DNA of 45,256 bases from Alphaproteobacteria bacterium (GTDB lineage Bacteria > Pseudomonadota > Alphaproteobacteria > Rhizobiales > Aestuariivirgaceae), in the NCBI GenBank assembly GCA_024640405.1, contig JAHEFB010000038.1:1-45256 (forward strand), read 5' to 3'. The position numbers were made by a program, and so were the translations under genes. This document shows positions 17,551-27,313 of the stretch, piece by piece. How positions within the stretch are numbered: the first letter of the stretch is position 1; each line of letters begins with the position of its first letter. Below the pieces are notes generated by a model. The model saw nothing but the letters and a program-made list of their open reading frames with translations, had not been told where the DNA came from and did not search any database.

Positions 17551-18561
17551 TCACCTCGTGTGCCGGATACGCGGATTGACCAGCCCATACAGCAGATCAA
17601 CGATGAGGTTCACCGTCATCACGATAACCGCGATCATCAGGAGACCGCCCTGGACCGACGGGTAATCACGCCTGAATATGCTGTCCACCATCCATTTGCC
17701 GATACCCGGCCATGAGAAAATCGTTTCCGTCAGAATGGCCCCGGCCAGCAGCACGCCGACCTGCAGGCCGATGGTGGTGATCACCGGTATCATCGCATTG
17801 CGCAGCGCGTGTACGCCGACCACGCGTACCGGCGACAGTCCCTTGGCACGCGCGGTGCGCACATAATCCTCGCTCAACACTTCCAGCATGGCAGATCTGG
17901 TCTGACGCGCCACGACCGCAAGCGGAATGGTTCCCAGCACAATCGTCGGCAAAATGAGGTGGGAAAGCGCAGAGGAGAATGCGCCTTTTTGACCCGACAG
18001 CAGGCTGTCGATCAGCATGAAGCCGGTTACCGGCTTGAAGAAATACAACAGGGATATGCGCCCCGACACAGGCGTCCAGCCGAGGGTACCGGAGAACAGG
18101 ATGATCAGCAGCAGGCCCCACCAGAATATCGGCATGGAATACCCGACAAGTGCGGTTCCCATGATTGTCTGATCGGGCCACGACCCGCGCCGGGTTGCTG
18201 CGAAAATACCCGCTGGAACGCCAACAAGGACGGCAAATATAATTGCGCAAACCGACAGTTCCAGAGTAGCCGGAAACAGGGTGAAAAACTCATCCCACAC
18301 CGGTTTCTTGGTCACCAGCGAGTTGCCCAGGTCACCGCCAAGCGCAGAAAAAAAGTAGTCAAAATACTGTTCATAGATCGGCCGGTCGAAGCCGAACTGC
18401 TTCATCAGCGCGGCATGACGCTCCGGCGTAACACCGCGTTCACCGGCCATCAGCAACACCGGGTCTCCCGGCAACACCCTGATAAATGCAAATGCGGCAA
18501 TGGTTACCCCGATGAAGGTCGGGATAATCAATCCGATACGACGGATAAGAAATTGAAACAT
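17551..18561 (-). CDS. dppB: Dipeptide ABC transporter permease DppB
   Basis: This is a 336-residue inner-membrane permease of the OppB/DppB type. The N-terminus MFQFLIRRIGLIIPTFIG and the RVLPGDPVLLMAG segment are diagnostic, as is the EAA loop DYVRTARAKGLSPVRVVGVHALRNA. A TTG at 18564 precedes the ATG at 18561; the ATG is taken as the start. It is the second gene of dppABCDF and follows a strong hairpin after dppA. Confidence 0.94.
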   Translation of the reverse strand: MFQFLIRRIGLIIPTFIGVTIAAFAFIRVLPGDPVLLMAGERGVTPERHAALMKQFGFDRPIYEQYFDYFFSALGGDLGNSLVTKKPVWDEFFTLFPATLELSVCAIIFAVLVGVPAGIFAATRRGSWPDQTIMGTALVGYSMPIFWWGLLLIILFSGTLGWTPVSGRISLLYFFKPVTGFMLIDSLLSGQKGAFSSALSHLILPTIVLGTIPLAVVARQTRSAMLEVLSEDYVRTARAKGLSPVRVVGVHALRNAMIPVITTIGLQVGVLLAGAILTETIFSWPGIGKWMVDSIFRRDYPSVQGGLLMIAVIVMTVNLIVDLLYGLVNPRIRHTR

Positions 18562-18574
18562 CAAAGCCCCACTT

Positions 18575-18608
18575 CCCGCCGTGTTCTGAAATTCGAGAAC
18601 ACGGCGGG
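18575..18608 (-). promoter_or_regulatory. Intercistronic hairpin between dppA and dppB
   Basis: A perfect 13-base-pair stem, CCCGCCGTGTTCT / AGAACACGGCGGG, with an 8-base loop lies 25 bases after the dppA stop and just before dppB. No U-run follows on the minus strand. It most likely protects the 3' end of dppA mRNA and lowers readthrough, giving more binding protein than permease. Confidence 0.6.
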
Positions 18609-18633
18609 TATTTCTGTTGTCAGAGGCTCAGGC

Positions 18634-20232
18634 TCATTCAGCCAGATCGACACCGTCAAACCAGTGACCACCCAGCGGATCCATCACGTAGCCTGAAACC
18701 TTTTTCGACATCGGCATGAACACCACCGAGTGAGCGATCGTGGCCCAAGGTGCTTCACGCTTGAACACCACCTGTGCGTCTTCGTAAAGCTTGGTCCGTT
18801 CAGCCTTGTCGGAAACAGTCTTGGCTTTCTGGATCAGGTCTTCAAACTCCTTGTTGCACCACTGCGCGCGGTTTGAACCACCAACAGCGTCACAGCCAAG
18901 CAGTACCGCCAGGAAATTGTCCGGATCGCCATTGTCACCGGTCCAGCCCAGCAGTACGGCACCGTCTCGATCCTTTGCCTTGGACAGTTTCAGATACTCG
19001 CCCCATTCATAGGACACGATCTCGACACCGACACCGATCTTGGAGAAATCCGACTGAATCAGTTCAGCCATCCGGCGCGCATTCGGATTATATGGGCGTT
19101 GCACCGGCATGGCCCAGACTTTCATCTTCAGATCCTTTACACCGGCTGCTTCCAGCATCTTTTTTGCAGCGTCAGGATCGTAGGGATCGTCGTTGATGGC
19201 ATTGTTGTAGGACCACATGGTTGGCGGAATCGGGTTTTTCGCCGCCTTGCCGGCACCCTGGAAAACCGCATCCAGGATCGACTGCTTGTTGATCGCCATA
19301 TTCAAGGCCTTGCGGACTTCTGCCTTGTCGAAAGGCGCCACCAGCGAATTGTAGGCGAGGTACCCGACATTGAGGCCTTCCTGCTCCATTACCTGCAGGT
19401 TGGCATCCGCCTTGAGGTCTTCCAGATCAGCCGGATTTGGATAAGGTGCAACATGGCACTCTCCCGCCTTCAACTTTTGCTGGCGCACCGATGCATCGGT
19501 TGTGATCGCAAACACCAGGTCATCAATCGGCTGCTTTCCGGCCCAGTATCCTTCGTGCGCGGCATAGCGAATGACAGCGTCCTTCTGGTAGGCCACAAAC
19601 TTGAACGGTCCGGTGCCAATTGGTTGCTGATTTAGCAGTTCCTTTTTGCCGTCAGCTTCCAGCTTGGCAGCATATTCAGCCGACAGGATCGAGGCAAAAT
19701 CCATTGCCAGATTGGCGATCATCGGCGCTTCCGGCCTGTTCAGCACAAACTTTACCGTCAGATCATCGACCTTTTCCACCGATTTCAGAAGGTCAGGCAT
19801 CGACATGCCGTCAAAATATTCCCACGCAATGCCGGCAGTGTACTGGTTCCAGGCATGATCTTTTTTCAGCTGGCGCTCAAACGAGAACACCACATCATCA
19901 GCATTGAAATCCCGGCTCGGAGTGAAGAAGTCGGTACTCTGGAACTTGACGCCTGCGCGCAGCTTGAATGTGTACTCCAGCCCGTCGCTGGAAACTGCCC
20001 AGCTTTCCGCCAGACCCGGGATGACTTCAGAGGTGCCGCGCTTGAACTCAACCAACCGGTTATACAGTGGTTTCGAGGAGGCATCGAACGTCGTGCCTGC
20101 GGTAAACGGTGCCGGGTCAAAACCTTCCGGGGACCCTTCGGAACAATAGACCAGTGTTTTTGAATGCGCTGCTCCCGACGCCAGCATGGTGGCGCCCAGC
20201 AATGTCGCCACAAGTAGTTTCGATTTTGTCAT
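18634..20232 (-). CDS. dppA: Periplasmic dipeptide-binding protein DppA
   Basis: This 532-residue family-5 solute-binding protein has a Sec signal peptide (MTKSKLLVATLLGATMLASGAAHS). The mature start KTLVYCSEGSPEGFDPA is nearly the same as in E. coli DppA, and AMDFASILS, IGTGPF, PYPNPAD, GLNVGYL and IPPTMW are shared with it. It should bind dipeptides, possibly haem or 5-aminolevulinate as some DppA proteins do. ATG 20232 has GGGAGA about 9 bases upstream. It is the first gene of dppABCDF and lies 220 bases downstream of the histidine kinase gene. Confidence 0.94.
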   Translation of the reverse strand: MTKSKLLVATLLGATMLASGAAHSKTLVYCSEGSPEGFDPAPFTAGTTFDASSKPLYNRLVEFKRGTSEVIPGLAESWAVSSDGLEYTFKLRAGVKFQSTDFFTPSRDFNADDVVFSFERQLKKDHAWNQYTAGIAWEYFDGMSMPDLLKSVEKVDDLTVKFVLNRPEAPMIANLAMDFASILSAEYAAKLEADGKKELLNQQPIGTGPFKFVAYQKDAVIRYAAHEGYWAGKQPIDDLVFAITTDASVRQQKLKAGECHVAPYPNPADLEDLKADANLQVMEQEGLNVGYLAYNSLVAPFDKAEVRKALNMAINKQSILDAVFQGAGKAAKNPIPPTMWSYNNAINDDPYDPDAAKKMLEAAGVKDLKMKVWAMPVQRPYNPNARRMAELIQSDFSKIGVGVEIVSYEWGEYLKLSKAKDRDGAVLLGWTGDNGDPDNFLAVLLGCDAVGGSNRAQWCNKEFEDLIQKAKTVSDKAERTKLYEDAQVVFKREAPWATIAHSVVFMPMSKKVSGYVMDPLGGHWFDGVDLAE

Positions 20233-20285
20233 GTTTGTCTTCTCCCTGTTTTACAGACTGACAAGTGATCCGGTTAAGGCGGATC

Positions 20286-20340
20286 AGGCATGAAAGCATC
20301 TTTCCGCAATCATGCCTACAGGGAACAAGGCAAATTGCCT
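20286..20340. promoter_or_regulatory. Paired palindromes upstream of dppA, putative control region
   Basis: Two dyads lie 54-108 bases upstream of the dppA start: AGGCATGA-N16-TCATGCCT (20286-20317) and the perfect odd palindrome AGGCAAATTGCCT (20328-20340). Both use AGGCA arms. They may be operator sites for dpp expression, or one may be a transcription terminator of the kinase gene, although no U-run follows. The binding protein is unknown. Confidence 0.4.
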
Positions 20341-20452
20341 ATCGTGAAACTCCATCTCACCGCCAGGTTTCCCCCGTCAGCTGCTTTACGGAATGAAGCG
20401 CTGCCGGCAGCTTGTCGCCGACCAGAGTTTCCACGCATACGCCCGGTACAGT

Positions 20453-23400
20453 CTAACCCGGGTTCGAATGTTTGAGTGCACGTGGCAGCGTTACGGAAAA
20501 GGTCGTGAACTCGCCCGGATCGCTTTCGACCGTCAAGGTTCCCCCGTGCTGCTTGACGACAATATCATAACTGAGAGACAGCCCCAGCCCGGTACCTTCG
20601 CCCGGTGGCTTGGTGGTGAAAAACGGGGTGAAAATCTTCTCCCGTAAATCGTCGGCAATGCCTGCTCCATTGTCTGTGACATTCACAAATATGCCTTCAT
20701 CGGATACACCGGTGGCGACCTTGATCAATGGCGCAACCACACGGTCAGGTGTATTCTTCCTCGACGCCGCATACATTCCATTCGAGATCAGGTTCAGAAA
20801 AACCCGCATCAGATCCTGCTGGAAACACTCGATTTCGCCCAGATCCTCGGTCAGCGATTTTTCCATCTCGATCTTGAATGTCGAATCTTCCGCACGGGCG
20901 CCGTGATAGGCCAGATTGAGGGCCTCTTCCACGATTGCATTGATGTTGCTTTGCTGAACCTCGCTCGGTCCGTCGCGCGAATGAAGCAGCATGTTCTTGA
21001 CGATGTTGTCTGCCCTGTGACCGTGTTCATCAATTTTGGTGAGATTGGTTTTCACTGTGCTGAACAGGTCTTCAGCATCATCACGGTCTTCATCCCCAAG
21101 GGCCGCCAGCGGCTGTGCCAGCAAATCCGACAGTTCTTCCAGCATTTCATTTGAAAGTTTGGCAAAGTTGTTGATGAAATTCAGCGGATTCTTGATCTCA
21201 TGCGCAATTCCGGCAGTCAGTTGCCCCAGGGATGCCATTTTCTCGGCCTGTACAAGCCGCACCTGGGCTTGTTGCAGCTCATTCAGGGCGGTCTCGGCAT
21301 CATCCCGCGCGGCGATCAGGTCATTTTCCCGCTGCTTTAGTTCCGTGATGTCGAAATAAGTCAGCATCCGGCCACCATCGGGAAGCGATATGACCTGATG
21401 CTGAAGCATCATACCGTCTGCGCGGGCAATGACCGTTGCCGGAACATCCCCTTTTCTCACGGCTTCGACGCGGCTGTTCGCCCAGTCATTCCAGTCGTTT
21501 TCAGCAACGTCATAGACACCGGTGTCGCGATTGTACTCGATCAATTCCCTCATCGACGGAGAACGGTCGATAAATTCCTGCGATATCCCCCACAACTCTC
21601 CAAAGGCACGATTGATGATGCGCGCCCTGAGATCCGGCCCCATGAACAGCACACCGTACTTTATGGTGTCCAGCACCGCGTTGAATTCCTGCAGAGCGGC
21701 AGTCAACTGTTGTTCCCGGTCAACGAGTATCTGCTCAGCGTGTTTGCGTTCGGTAATGTCGGTGTAGGTAGTTACAAAGCCGCCGGTTTCCACGGGATTG
21801 CCGACTATTTCGAAAACCACGCCATCCGGGCGGGTCCGCTCGAAACGATGCGGCTCGAATTTGGCGGAAAGCTCCAATCTTTCGCGGACCTGTTGTTCAA
21901 CATCGCCGTCTCCATATTCACCGCGAACGGCATTCAACCGGAATGCCTGAGACATGTGAAATCCCCGTTTGAAGTCGCTTTCCGGAAACTCGAAGAATTG
22001 CAGAAATTTCTGGTTGAACATGACAACATTGAGATTGTCGTCGACCATGGAAATGGCTTGCCCCATGTTCTCCAGCGTCGCTTCAAGGATCGCCGACTGT
22101 GCGCTAAGCTCGGCTTCCCGGTTCTTCAGTTCGGAAACATCGGTGTAGATGGAAACAATTCCGCCATCCTTTGTTGGGTGATCACTGATCTGCAACCAAA
22201 GACCATTCTTCATATACTGTTCACGGACGCCGCTTGCTGCAGCACGGCGTTCCAGCAAATCGGCAATCCAGTCATCCTGGCCGGCCACCGCATCAGGAAA
22301 GAACCCCCGTTCGACGCCTGCCCTGAGGATATCTGTGAATGCGGTACCAGGTGCGACCATGTCGGAAAGTTCAGCAAAATACTCGCGATATTTGGTATTG
22401 CAGACAACAATCCGGTCTTCAGCGTCAAAAAGGGCAAATCCCGACGACAGGGCTTCGATGGCATCCTCAAACCGGCCTCGAGCGGCCTCAAGTTCGCATT
22501 CTCGTGTCTTGAAATCCGATATGTCCGTGTAAACCGAAACGCGGCCGCCGTCAGACATGGCCCGCTCGTTGATCAGCAGCCACCTGCCATTGCTCAGCTC
22601 AATTTCCAGATCGGCCGATGCCTGTTTGGAGCGGGTGCGGCGGTTTTCTATCCAGCCCTCCACACCATCTGGATGAGGTTTGAACATTCCCCGCCCATAG
22701 CCATCCTTGATCATTTCTATGAACGGTTTTCCTGCCACCACAATATCAGAAATATCACCTCCCGCGGCATCGCCAAAAATTTCGAGATAGCGGCGGTTCC
22801 ACAACTTCACCAGTCCGTCACTGCCTACCAGCAGGAATCCGTCAGAGATCGTTTCGAGCGAGTCCAGCAGGCGTTTTTCCGCATGCTCCAGTTCCGACCG
22901 GGCCGCCTTGATTTCCGTGACATCGCGCACCGCACCAACCAGCCTTACAACGCGATTGTCGCTATTCCGCACGGCGTAGCCATGGTCTTGCACCCACAGG
23001 TATTCACCATTGGGTCCCGCAATGCGATACTCGCACTCCAGATGCTTGCCGTCGCCCTTGAACAGGGTTCGCAGCACGGCCTTGTATTCCGCCAGGTCGT
23101 TCTTGTGAACTCGATCCGCCCAGTCCTGCGATTTTCGGATCAGGCCGTCAAACCCAAACAACGTGCTCAATCGATCCGACACGTAGAGGGTATCGGTTTT
23201 CAGGTCCCAGTCATAAAGTCCGTCACTGGTTGCCTGCGCCACCAGCGCATATCTTTCTTCACTTGCCGCCAGCGCCGCATTGCGCTCAATCCGCTCCGTG
23301 ATGTCGCGCACCGCGGCTATCATTCTGGTTGGCTCACCAACCGTGTTGCGAACTGAAGTCCCGTGATCTGATATCCAGAGGTAATCACCCTGCGGTGTGA

Positions 23401-24040
23401 CTATTCTGTACTCACACTCCCATCGCGGACTTTCGCCCGAAACATGGGCTTGCAAGGAAACGGTGTAACGTTCCCGGTCATCAGGGTGCACCAGGTCTAT
23501 CCAGCCCCAATCGCGCAGGCCATTCGGATCGCTCCTGATACCCAGCAGCCGCTCCAGCTGCGGTGAGCTGAAAAACAAACCGTTTTCAACATCCCATTCG
23601 TAGATCGCCTCCTCGGCAGCTTCAGCCACCAATGCATAACGTTCTTCGCTGGCCGCAAGGGCGCGTAGTGCCGTCGCCTCATCGGTTATGTCCTGGAACG
23701 TAACCACCAGGCCGGACGCATCCATGTGATGATAGCGAATCCTGAGAATTTGGCCGTTCGCCATTTCCCGTTCCAGCTCACGCCGGTCGGCATACGCGAT
23801 TTCGGCCATACGTTCCGCGACCTGTTCTTCAACCGACCCGTCACCAAAATCGCCGCGCTCCGCATTAAAGCGGATCATCTGCTCCAGCGAGACACCCGGC
23901 TCACACAGTTCCGCCGGATAGTTCCGCAACTCCCGATACAATCTGTTGCAGGAGACCAGACGCAGATCACTGTCGAACACACCGAACCCTTCGCCCAGCT
24001 GATCCAGTCCCCTGGCAATCAGTGCGTTTGTTGCATCCAA
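20453..24040 (-). CDS. Cytoplasmic seven-PAS sensor histidine kinase
   Basis: This 1195-residue protein contains seven consecutive PAS-type modules at about residues 8-120, 134-250, 262-377, 392-510, 524-640, 648-763 and 785-900, each closing with a DIT(E/D)-type motif (DVSEL in the fifth, DISDF in the fourth). A coiled-coil stretch (about 900-935) leads to the dimerisation/phosphoacceptor domain with His947 in [19 protein letters not shown]. The ATPase domain (about 1065-1186) has an N-box [24 protein letters not shown] and GTGLGLSL. No membrane segment, receiver domain or output domain is present, so it should phosphorylate a separate response regulator, none of which is encoded nearby. Modules 1 and 6 share a GDG(S/D)VE(E/Q)QV(A/R)ER motif, and 2 and 3 share an [10 protein letters not shown] lead, indicating internal duplication. 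Signal unknown. Confidence 0.93.
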   Translation of the reverse strand: MDATNALIARGLDQLGEGFGVFDSDLRLVSCNRLYRELRNYPAELCEPGVSLEQMIRFNAERGDFGDGSVEEQVAERMAEIAYADRRELEREMANGQILRIRYHHMDASGLVVTFQDITDEATALRALAASEERYALVAEAAEEAIYEWDVENGLFFSSPQLERLLGIRSDPNGLRDWGWIDLVHPDDRERYTVSLQAHVSGESPRWECEYRIVTPQGDYLWISDHGTSVRNTVGEPTRMIAAVRDITERIERNAALAASEERYALVAQATSDGLYDWDLKTDTLYVSDRLSTLFGFDGLIRKSQDWADRVHKNDLAEYKAVLRTLFKGDGKHLECEYRIAGPNGEYLWVQDHGYAVRNSDNRVVRLVGAVRDVTEIKAARSELEHAEKRLLDSLETISDGFLLVGSDGLVKLWNRRYLEIFGDAAGGDISDIVVAGKPFIEMIKDGYGRGMFKPHPDGVEGWIENRRTRSKQASADLEIELSNGRWLLINERAMSDGGRVSVYTDISDFKTRECELEAARGRFEDAIEALSSGFALFDAEDRIVVCNTKYREYFAELSDMVAPGTAFTDILRAGVERGFFPDAVAGQDDWIADLLERRAAASGVREQYMKNGLWLQISDHPTKDGGIVSIYTDVSELKNREAELSAQSAILEATLENMGQAISMVDDNLNVVMFNQKFLQFFEFPESDFKRGFHMSQAFRLNAVRGEYGDGDVEQQVRERLELSAKFEPHRFERTRPDGVVFEIVGNPVETGGFVTTYTDITERKHAEQILVDREQQLTAALQEFNAVLDTIKYGVLFMGPDLRARIINRAFGELWGISQEFIDRSPSMRELIEYNRDTGVYDVAENDWNDWANSRVEAVRKGDVPATVIARADGMMLQHQVISLPDGGRMLTYFDITELKQRENDLIAARDDAETALNELQQAQVRLVQAEKMASLGQLTAGIAHEIKNPLNFINNFAKLSNEMLEELSDLLAQPLAALGDEDRDDAEDLFSTVKTNLTKIDEHGHRADNIVKNMLLHSRDGPSEVQQSNINAIVEEALNLAYHGARAEDSTFKIEMEKSLTEDLGEIECFQQDLMRVFLNLISNGMYAASRKNTPDRVVAPLIKVATGVSDEGIFVNVTDNGAGIADDLREKIFTPFFTTKPPGEGTGLGLSLSYDIVVKQHGGTLTVESDPGEFTTFSVTLPRALKHSNPG

Positions 24041-24405
24041 GGCCTACCGTCCCTTTCAGGCTGTTTGGCATCGGCGCCACTCAGCCATGTTGCGGATCAA
24101 ATCACGAATTCAAGCATTCCCACAGGCCCAATTCCATTTGCAATGAGATGCTGGTCTGTCGAATTTCCCGCACCCGGCCTTCATTGGCGGCTAGTCCCGG
24201 CGCCAATCTCAAACACTTCAGATTGTGGCCGCGCGGTTGGAACCCTGCAATAATTCGGGCGGCAGGCCTTGACGGTCGTTGTGTCTGGACGGAATGTAAC
24301 CGACGTCCCACCAGTATCGTTTGACATTTGCAGATTTTGCATCTGCTCAACGTGACAGCCGGGGCCTGCGGTAATGCAACGGGTCGATAGTCGGAAGCAG
24401 GTCTA
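24041..24405. other. Divergent intergenic region, weak promoter signals only
   Basis: These 365 bases separate the divergent kinase and MFS genes. I see no gene. On the plus strand TTGACA (24321-24326) is followed at once by a small hairpin, GCAGAT-TTTGC-ATCTGC (24330-24346), which could be an operator over the MFS promoter; no convincing -10 box is seen at the expected distance. Open frames here look like chance frames. Confidence 0.45.
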
Positions 24406-25644
24406 ATGGGCACAGTTGAAAAAAACTCGCGCGGCACCATCGCCACGCTGCTGGTTGGCGCCGGGCTGCTGCTGACCGCAGTATCATTGTTCCAGACGCT
24501 TCTGCCGCTCCGGGCCGGCATTGAAAATTTCCGCCCTGCACTGGTCGGATATCTCGGCACGATCTATGCCACCGGTTTCATTGCCGGTTGCGTCTTCGGC
24601 CCGGCACTGGTGAAGACAGTCGGGCATATCCGCACATTTTCCGGCGTAGTTGCAGTCGCCGCGGCGGTATCCCTGCTCTACCCGCTATGGCCAAACGTGT
24701 TTCTGTGGCTGCTGCTACGTTTCTTTTCAGGTGTGGCACTGGCGATTGCCTACATGGTGATCGAGAGCTGGCTCAACGATCAGTCGGACAACTCCACGCG
24801 CGGCCAGATTCTGTCCATCTACATCATAGTTGCAAATTTAACCACGATGGCAGGACAGTTGCTGGTCAATGTTGCCAGCACTGCCGGGCAAACATTGTTT
24901 GCCCTGGTTACTTTCCTGCTGTGCCTGACTGTGGTGCCGATTGCGCTGACACCCATCAGTGAACCAAAACCGATCCCGACCGCCAGGCTGGAACTGAATG
25001 GACTGTTTTCGATATCACCGGTCGGCACCATCGGGTGCTTGCTGGTAGGTGCTGTTGAAGGCGCGTTCTGGACGCTGGGACCGACATTCGGGCAGCTACG
25101 CGCCATGAGTGTTTTCGAGATCACCCTGCTGATGGCAGCCTTCGTTCTCGGCGGTACGCTTTCACAGTGGCCGCTGGGCAAACTGTCGGATCACTATGAC
25201 CGCAGACTGGTGATCCTGCCGGTTGCGTTGGGAACGGTGGCGACCGGTTTCCTGATTGCCTTTTGGCCGTTGTCCAACCTGTGGGCGATTTTGGCGCTTG
25301 CTACCGTGCATGGCGCATTGATGGTGCCGCTGTATGCCTTATGCCTTGCCCATGCCAACGACAATGTCGCCAATGACAAGCTGGTGCAGACCAGCGGCGG
25401 CCTGTTGCTTATTTATTCTATTGGTGCCGCCATCGGCCCGACCATCGCTGCACAACTGATTGAATACAGTAACGAAAGCGGGCTGTTTGTGTTTATCTCC
25501 GCAGTGCTGGCGATATTTGCCACATACATCGTGTACCGCCTTGCCTTTGGTCCTGCATATGACCGCCTGGAGCGCAGTCCGTTCGCCCCGCTGCCAAAAA
25601 CATCCCAGTCGGTGTTCGAACTGGAAGTTGATGACGAGCAATAG
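24406..25644 (+). CDS. MFS transporter, YcaD-like
   Basis: This 412-residue inner-membrane protein has about twelve hydrophobic helices in two halves separated by a polar loop (about residues 185-200). The motif VIESWLND after the fourth helix is typical of the YcaD-like branch of the major facilitator superfamily. The second half begins near VGTIGCLLVGAVEGAFW and contains GKLSDHYDRRLV, the conserved cytoplasmic loop between helices 8 and 9. A polar tail ends the protein. Substrate unknown. The start at ATG 24406 is the first in frame, with only a weak AGG upstream. It is divergent from the histidine kinase and convergent with mcl. Confidence 0.85.
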   Translation: MGTVEKNSRGTIATLLVGAGLLLTAVSLFQTLLPLRAGIENFRPALVGYLGTIYATGFIAGCVFGPALVKTVGHIRTFSGVVAVAAAVSLLYPLWPNVFLWLLLRFFSGVALAIAYMVIESWLNDQSDNSTRGQILSIYIIVANLTTMAGQLLVNVASTAGQTLFALVTFLLCLTVVPIALTPISEPKPIPTARLELNGLFSISPVGTIGCLLVGAVEGAFWTLGPTFGQLRAMSVFEITLLMAAFVLGGTLSQWPLGKLSDHYDRRLVILPVALGTVATGFLIAFWPLSNLWAILALATVHGALMVPLYALCLAHANDNVANDKLVQTSGGLLLIYSIGAAIGPTIAAQLIEYSNESGLFVFISAVLAIFATYIVYRLAFGPAYDRLERSPFAPLPKTSQSVFELEVDDEQ

Positions 25645-25647
25645 CTT

Positions 25648-25673
25648 GCCGCTCCCGTATCAACGGAAGCGGC
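25648..25673. terminator. Stem-loop between convergent MFS and mcl genes
   Basis: An imperfect stem of ten pairs with one mismatch, GCCGCTcCCG / CGGaAGCGGC, and a 6-base loop TATCAA lies in the 38-base gap between two convergent stop codons. The position fits a bidirectional terminator. Neither side carries a clear T-run, so intrinsic termination is not certain. Confidence 0.45.
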
Positions 25674-25682
25674 GATGAATGA

Positions 25683-26666
25683 TTACGCTGCCGCAATCTG
25701 GTTGGCTTTTTCCACCAGCACTTCGGCTTGCCGGATCGATGCATAATCGATCAGCCGGCCATCGAGCGACACGGCACCCTTGCCCTGTTCGGCGGCCTCC
25801 TTCATGGCGACCAGAATGCGCCGGGCCCTGTCCACCTCTTCGTTGCCCGGACTCATCACCTGGTTGGCCAACGCGATCTGTGAAGGATGGATGGCCCACT
25901 TGCCTTCATACCCAAGAGCCGCAGCCCGTTTTGCCGCTGCCGTGTAGCCTTCCGCGTCGGAAAAATCCCCGAACGGTCCGTCAACCGGTCTCAGGCCGTT
26001 GGCCCGCGCGGCAATCACCATTTTTGACAGTGCATGATGCCACATGTCGCCCCAGTGCCGTTCGCGCATGCCACCACCGCCGGCTTGCGCATCCGTCAGA
26101 ACCGAATAGTCCTTGTTGACCCCGCCGATGATGGTGGTGCGGGCGCGGGTTGAGGCAGCATAATCTGCCACGCCGAAATGCAGGGACTCATTGCGCGAGC
26201 TTGCAGCGGCAATCTCGTTGACGTTCTGCATGCCCAGAGCGGTTTCGATGATGTGTTCGAAGCCGATGCGTTTTTTCGATCCCTTGGCGGTCTCGACCTG
26301 GGTTACCAGCATGTCCAGCGCATAAACATCCGCAGCAGTGCCGACTTTCGGGATCATGATCAGGTCAAGGCGCTCACCACCCTGTTCCAGAATGTCAACA
26401 ACGTCACGATACATGTAGTGTGTATCCAGTCCATTGATCCGCACCGACATTGTCTTGGTGTTCCAGTCAATGTCGTTCAGGGCCTCTATGATGTTCTTGC
26501 GAGCCTGCACCTTGTCGTCCGGTGCAACCGCGTCCTCAAGGTCGAGAAAAATCACATCAACGTCAGATTGCGCTGCTTTTTCAAACATTTGCGGCTGATT
26601 TCCCGGAACAGCCAGTTCGCTTCGGTTCAATCTTGCCGGGGCCTGGGTGATGGTGTGAAAGCTCAT
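25683..26666 (-). CDS. mcl: L-malyl-CoA lyase (HpcH/HpaI aldolase family)
   Basis: This 327-residue cytoplasmic enzyme of the CitE-like aldolase family cleaves L-malyl-CoA to glyoxylate and acetyl-CoA. The start MSFHTITQAPARLNRSELAV closely resembles methylotroph malyl-CoA lyase. Other hallmarks are VDVIFLDLEDAVAPDDK (metal/CoA site), MSVRINGLDTHYMYRD, IPKVG, ETALGM, FGVADYAASTRAR, GPFGDFSD and KWAIHPSQI. ATG 26666 has AGGAG 11 bases upstream; 39 upstream codons in frame are AT-rich promoter DNA. It is divergent from the gene set that makes its substrate (mtkA-mtkB), which supports malyl-CoA over citramalyl-CoA or citrate-lyase-type substrates. Confidence 0.93.
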   Translation of the reverse strand: MSFHTITQAPARLNRSELAVPGNQPQMFEKAAQSDVDVIFLDLEDAVAPDDKVQARKNIIEALNDIDWNTKTMSVRINGLDTHYMYRDVVDILEQGGERLDLIMIPKVGTAADVYALDMLVTQVETAKGSKKRIGFEHIIETALGMQNVNEIAAASSRNESLHFGVADYAASTRARTTIIGGVNKDYSVLTDAQAGGGGMRERHWGDMWHHALSKMVIAARANGLRPVDGPFGDFSDAEGYTAAAKRAAALGYEGKWAIHPSQIALANQVMSPGNEEVDRARRILVAMKEAAEQGKGAVSLDGRLIDYASIRQAEVLVEKANQIAAA

Positions 26667-26744
26667 TTCCGGTGCTCCTGAAGTAAAGAATGGCGGCCAG
26701 AAAAGGGATCTACATTGCCATTTGTCAAGAATAAAACACACAAC

Positions 26745-26779
26745 ATTACAAAAATTACAAAAGTAAATTTGAAAATTAC
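26745..26779. promoter_or_regulatory. Tandem TTACAAA repeats and dyad in mcl/orf142 divergent promoter, putative ScfR site
   Basis: Between mcl and the divergent orf142-mtkAB operon lie two tandem copies of the 9-mer ATTACAAAA (26745-26753 and 26754-26762). They are followed by a near-perfect 17-base palindrome, GTAAATTTGAAAATTAC (26763-26779, one mismatched pair). The same TTACAAA tandem occurs upstream of the scfR gene at 30205-30218. Known RamB/PccR-type regulators bind TTTGCAAA-like elements, so a TTTGTAA-type half-site is a reasonable variant. Binding is inferred from the shared motif. Confidence 0.5.
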
Positions 26780-26871
26780 CCAAACCACGTATTGACGCGA
26801 ATTCTCTTCCCTTGAGACCACGCTGCTGCGTAGGTTCCAGTCTGCCAAAACGACATCAAGGGAACAGAAAA

Positions 26872-27300
26872 ATGCAGCACCAATCCGGCATCACCATTAC
26901 CAGCGAACTCGACATGAAGGGCATGCAGCGCGCCAGCGACATGCCATACTCTGCAGTACTGGATCTGCGGTTTGCCGATCAGGGCCACGCCCGTCCCGTC
27001 GAGGAAGAGGTTCTGCTGCGTTTGAGAAATCTGCACGTCAGCTACGAACAGCTGCCGCTTGACATGGCCAGGCCACAGGGCTGGCAGAAAAACAGCCTGA
27101 TGCGTCAAATCGGCGAAAACCTGCACGACCTGGTGGTCATTACGGATCAGCCCGAGGCAGTGACCGAGTTTTGCCGCAGCATCGACGTTCCGGCAATTCA
27201 GGCCAGCCGTGTCGATGACGCGGAAATCGCCACCCTGGTTCCGCAGCTCGAAGTTCCACAGACTTTTCGGGCTGGCACCCATCAATCCGCTGTGATCTGA
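26872..27300 (+). CDS. Unknown protein of mtk operon, possibly a dead DUF442/TIGR01244-like phosphatase fold
   Basis: This 142-residue soluble protein starts at ATG 26872, with AAGGGA about 9 bases upstream, and ends 13 bases before mtkA. I do not recognise it firmly. The run SAVLDLRF...[23 protein letters not shown]...[15 protein letters not shown] has the order of elements found in DUF442/TIGR01244 phosphatase-like proteins: a 'tVInlR' strand, a 'GlxYxxiPv' strand, then the strand that should carry the catalytic Cys-x5-Arg loop. Here that position reads VVITDQPEA (88-96) with neither Cys nor Arg, so enzyme activity is unlikely. Its place as first gene of the malate-CoA ligase operon suggests a regulatory or binding role; this is inference. 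Confidence 0.75.
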   Translation: MQHQSGITITSELDMKGMQRASDMPYSAVLDLRFADQGHARPVEEEVLLRLRNLHVSYEQLPLDMARPQGWQKNSLMRQIGENLHDLVVITDQPEAVTEFCRSIDVPAIQASRVDDAEIATLVPQLEVPQTFRAGTHQSAVI

Positions 27301-27313
27301 AGGCCGTCGCGCC

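Noticed and set aside
21398..23356. A 652-codon plus-strand open frame opposite the histidine kinase
   Set aside because: It is antisense to a gene with clear domain structure. The long opposite frame follows from the codon bias of the kinase, and its translation has no recognisable domain.
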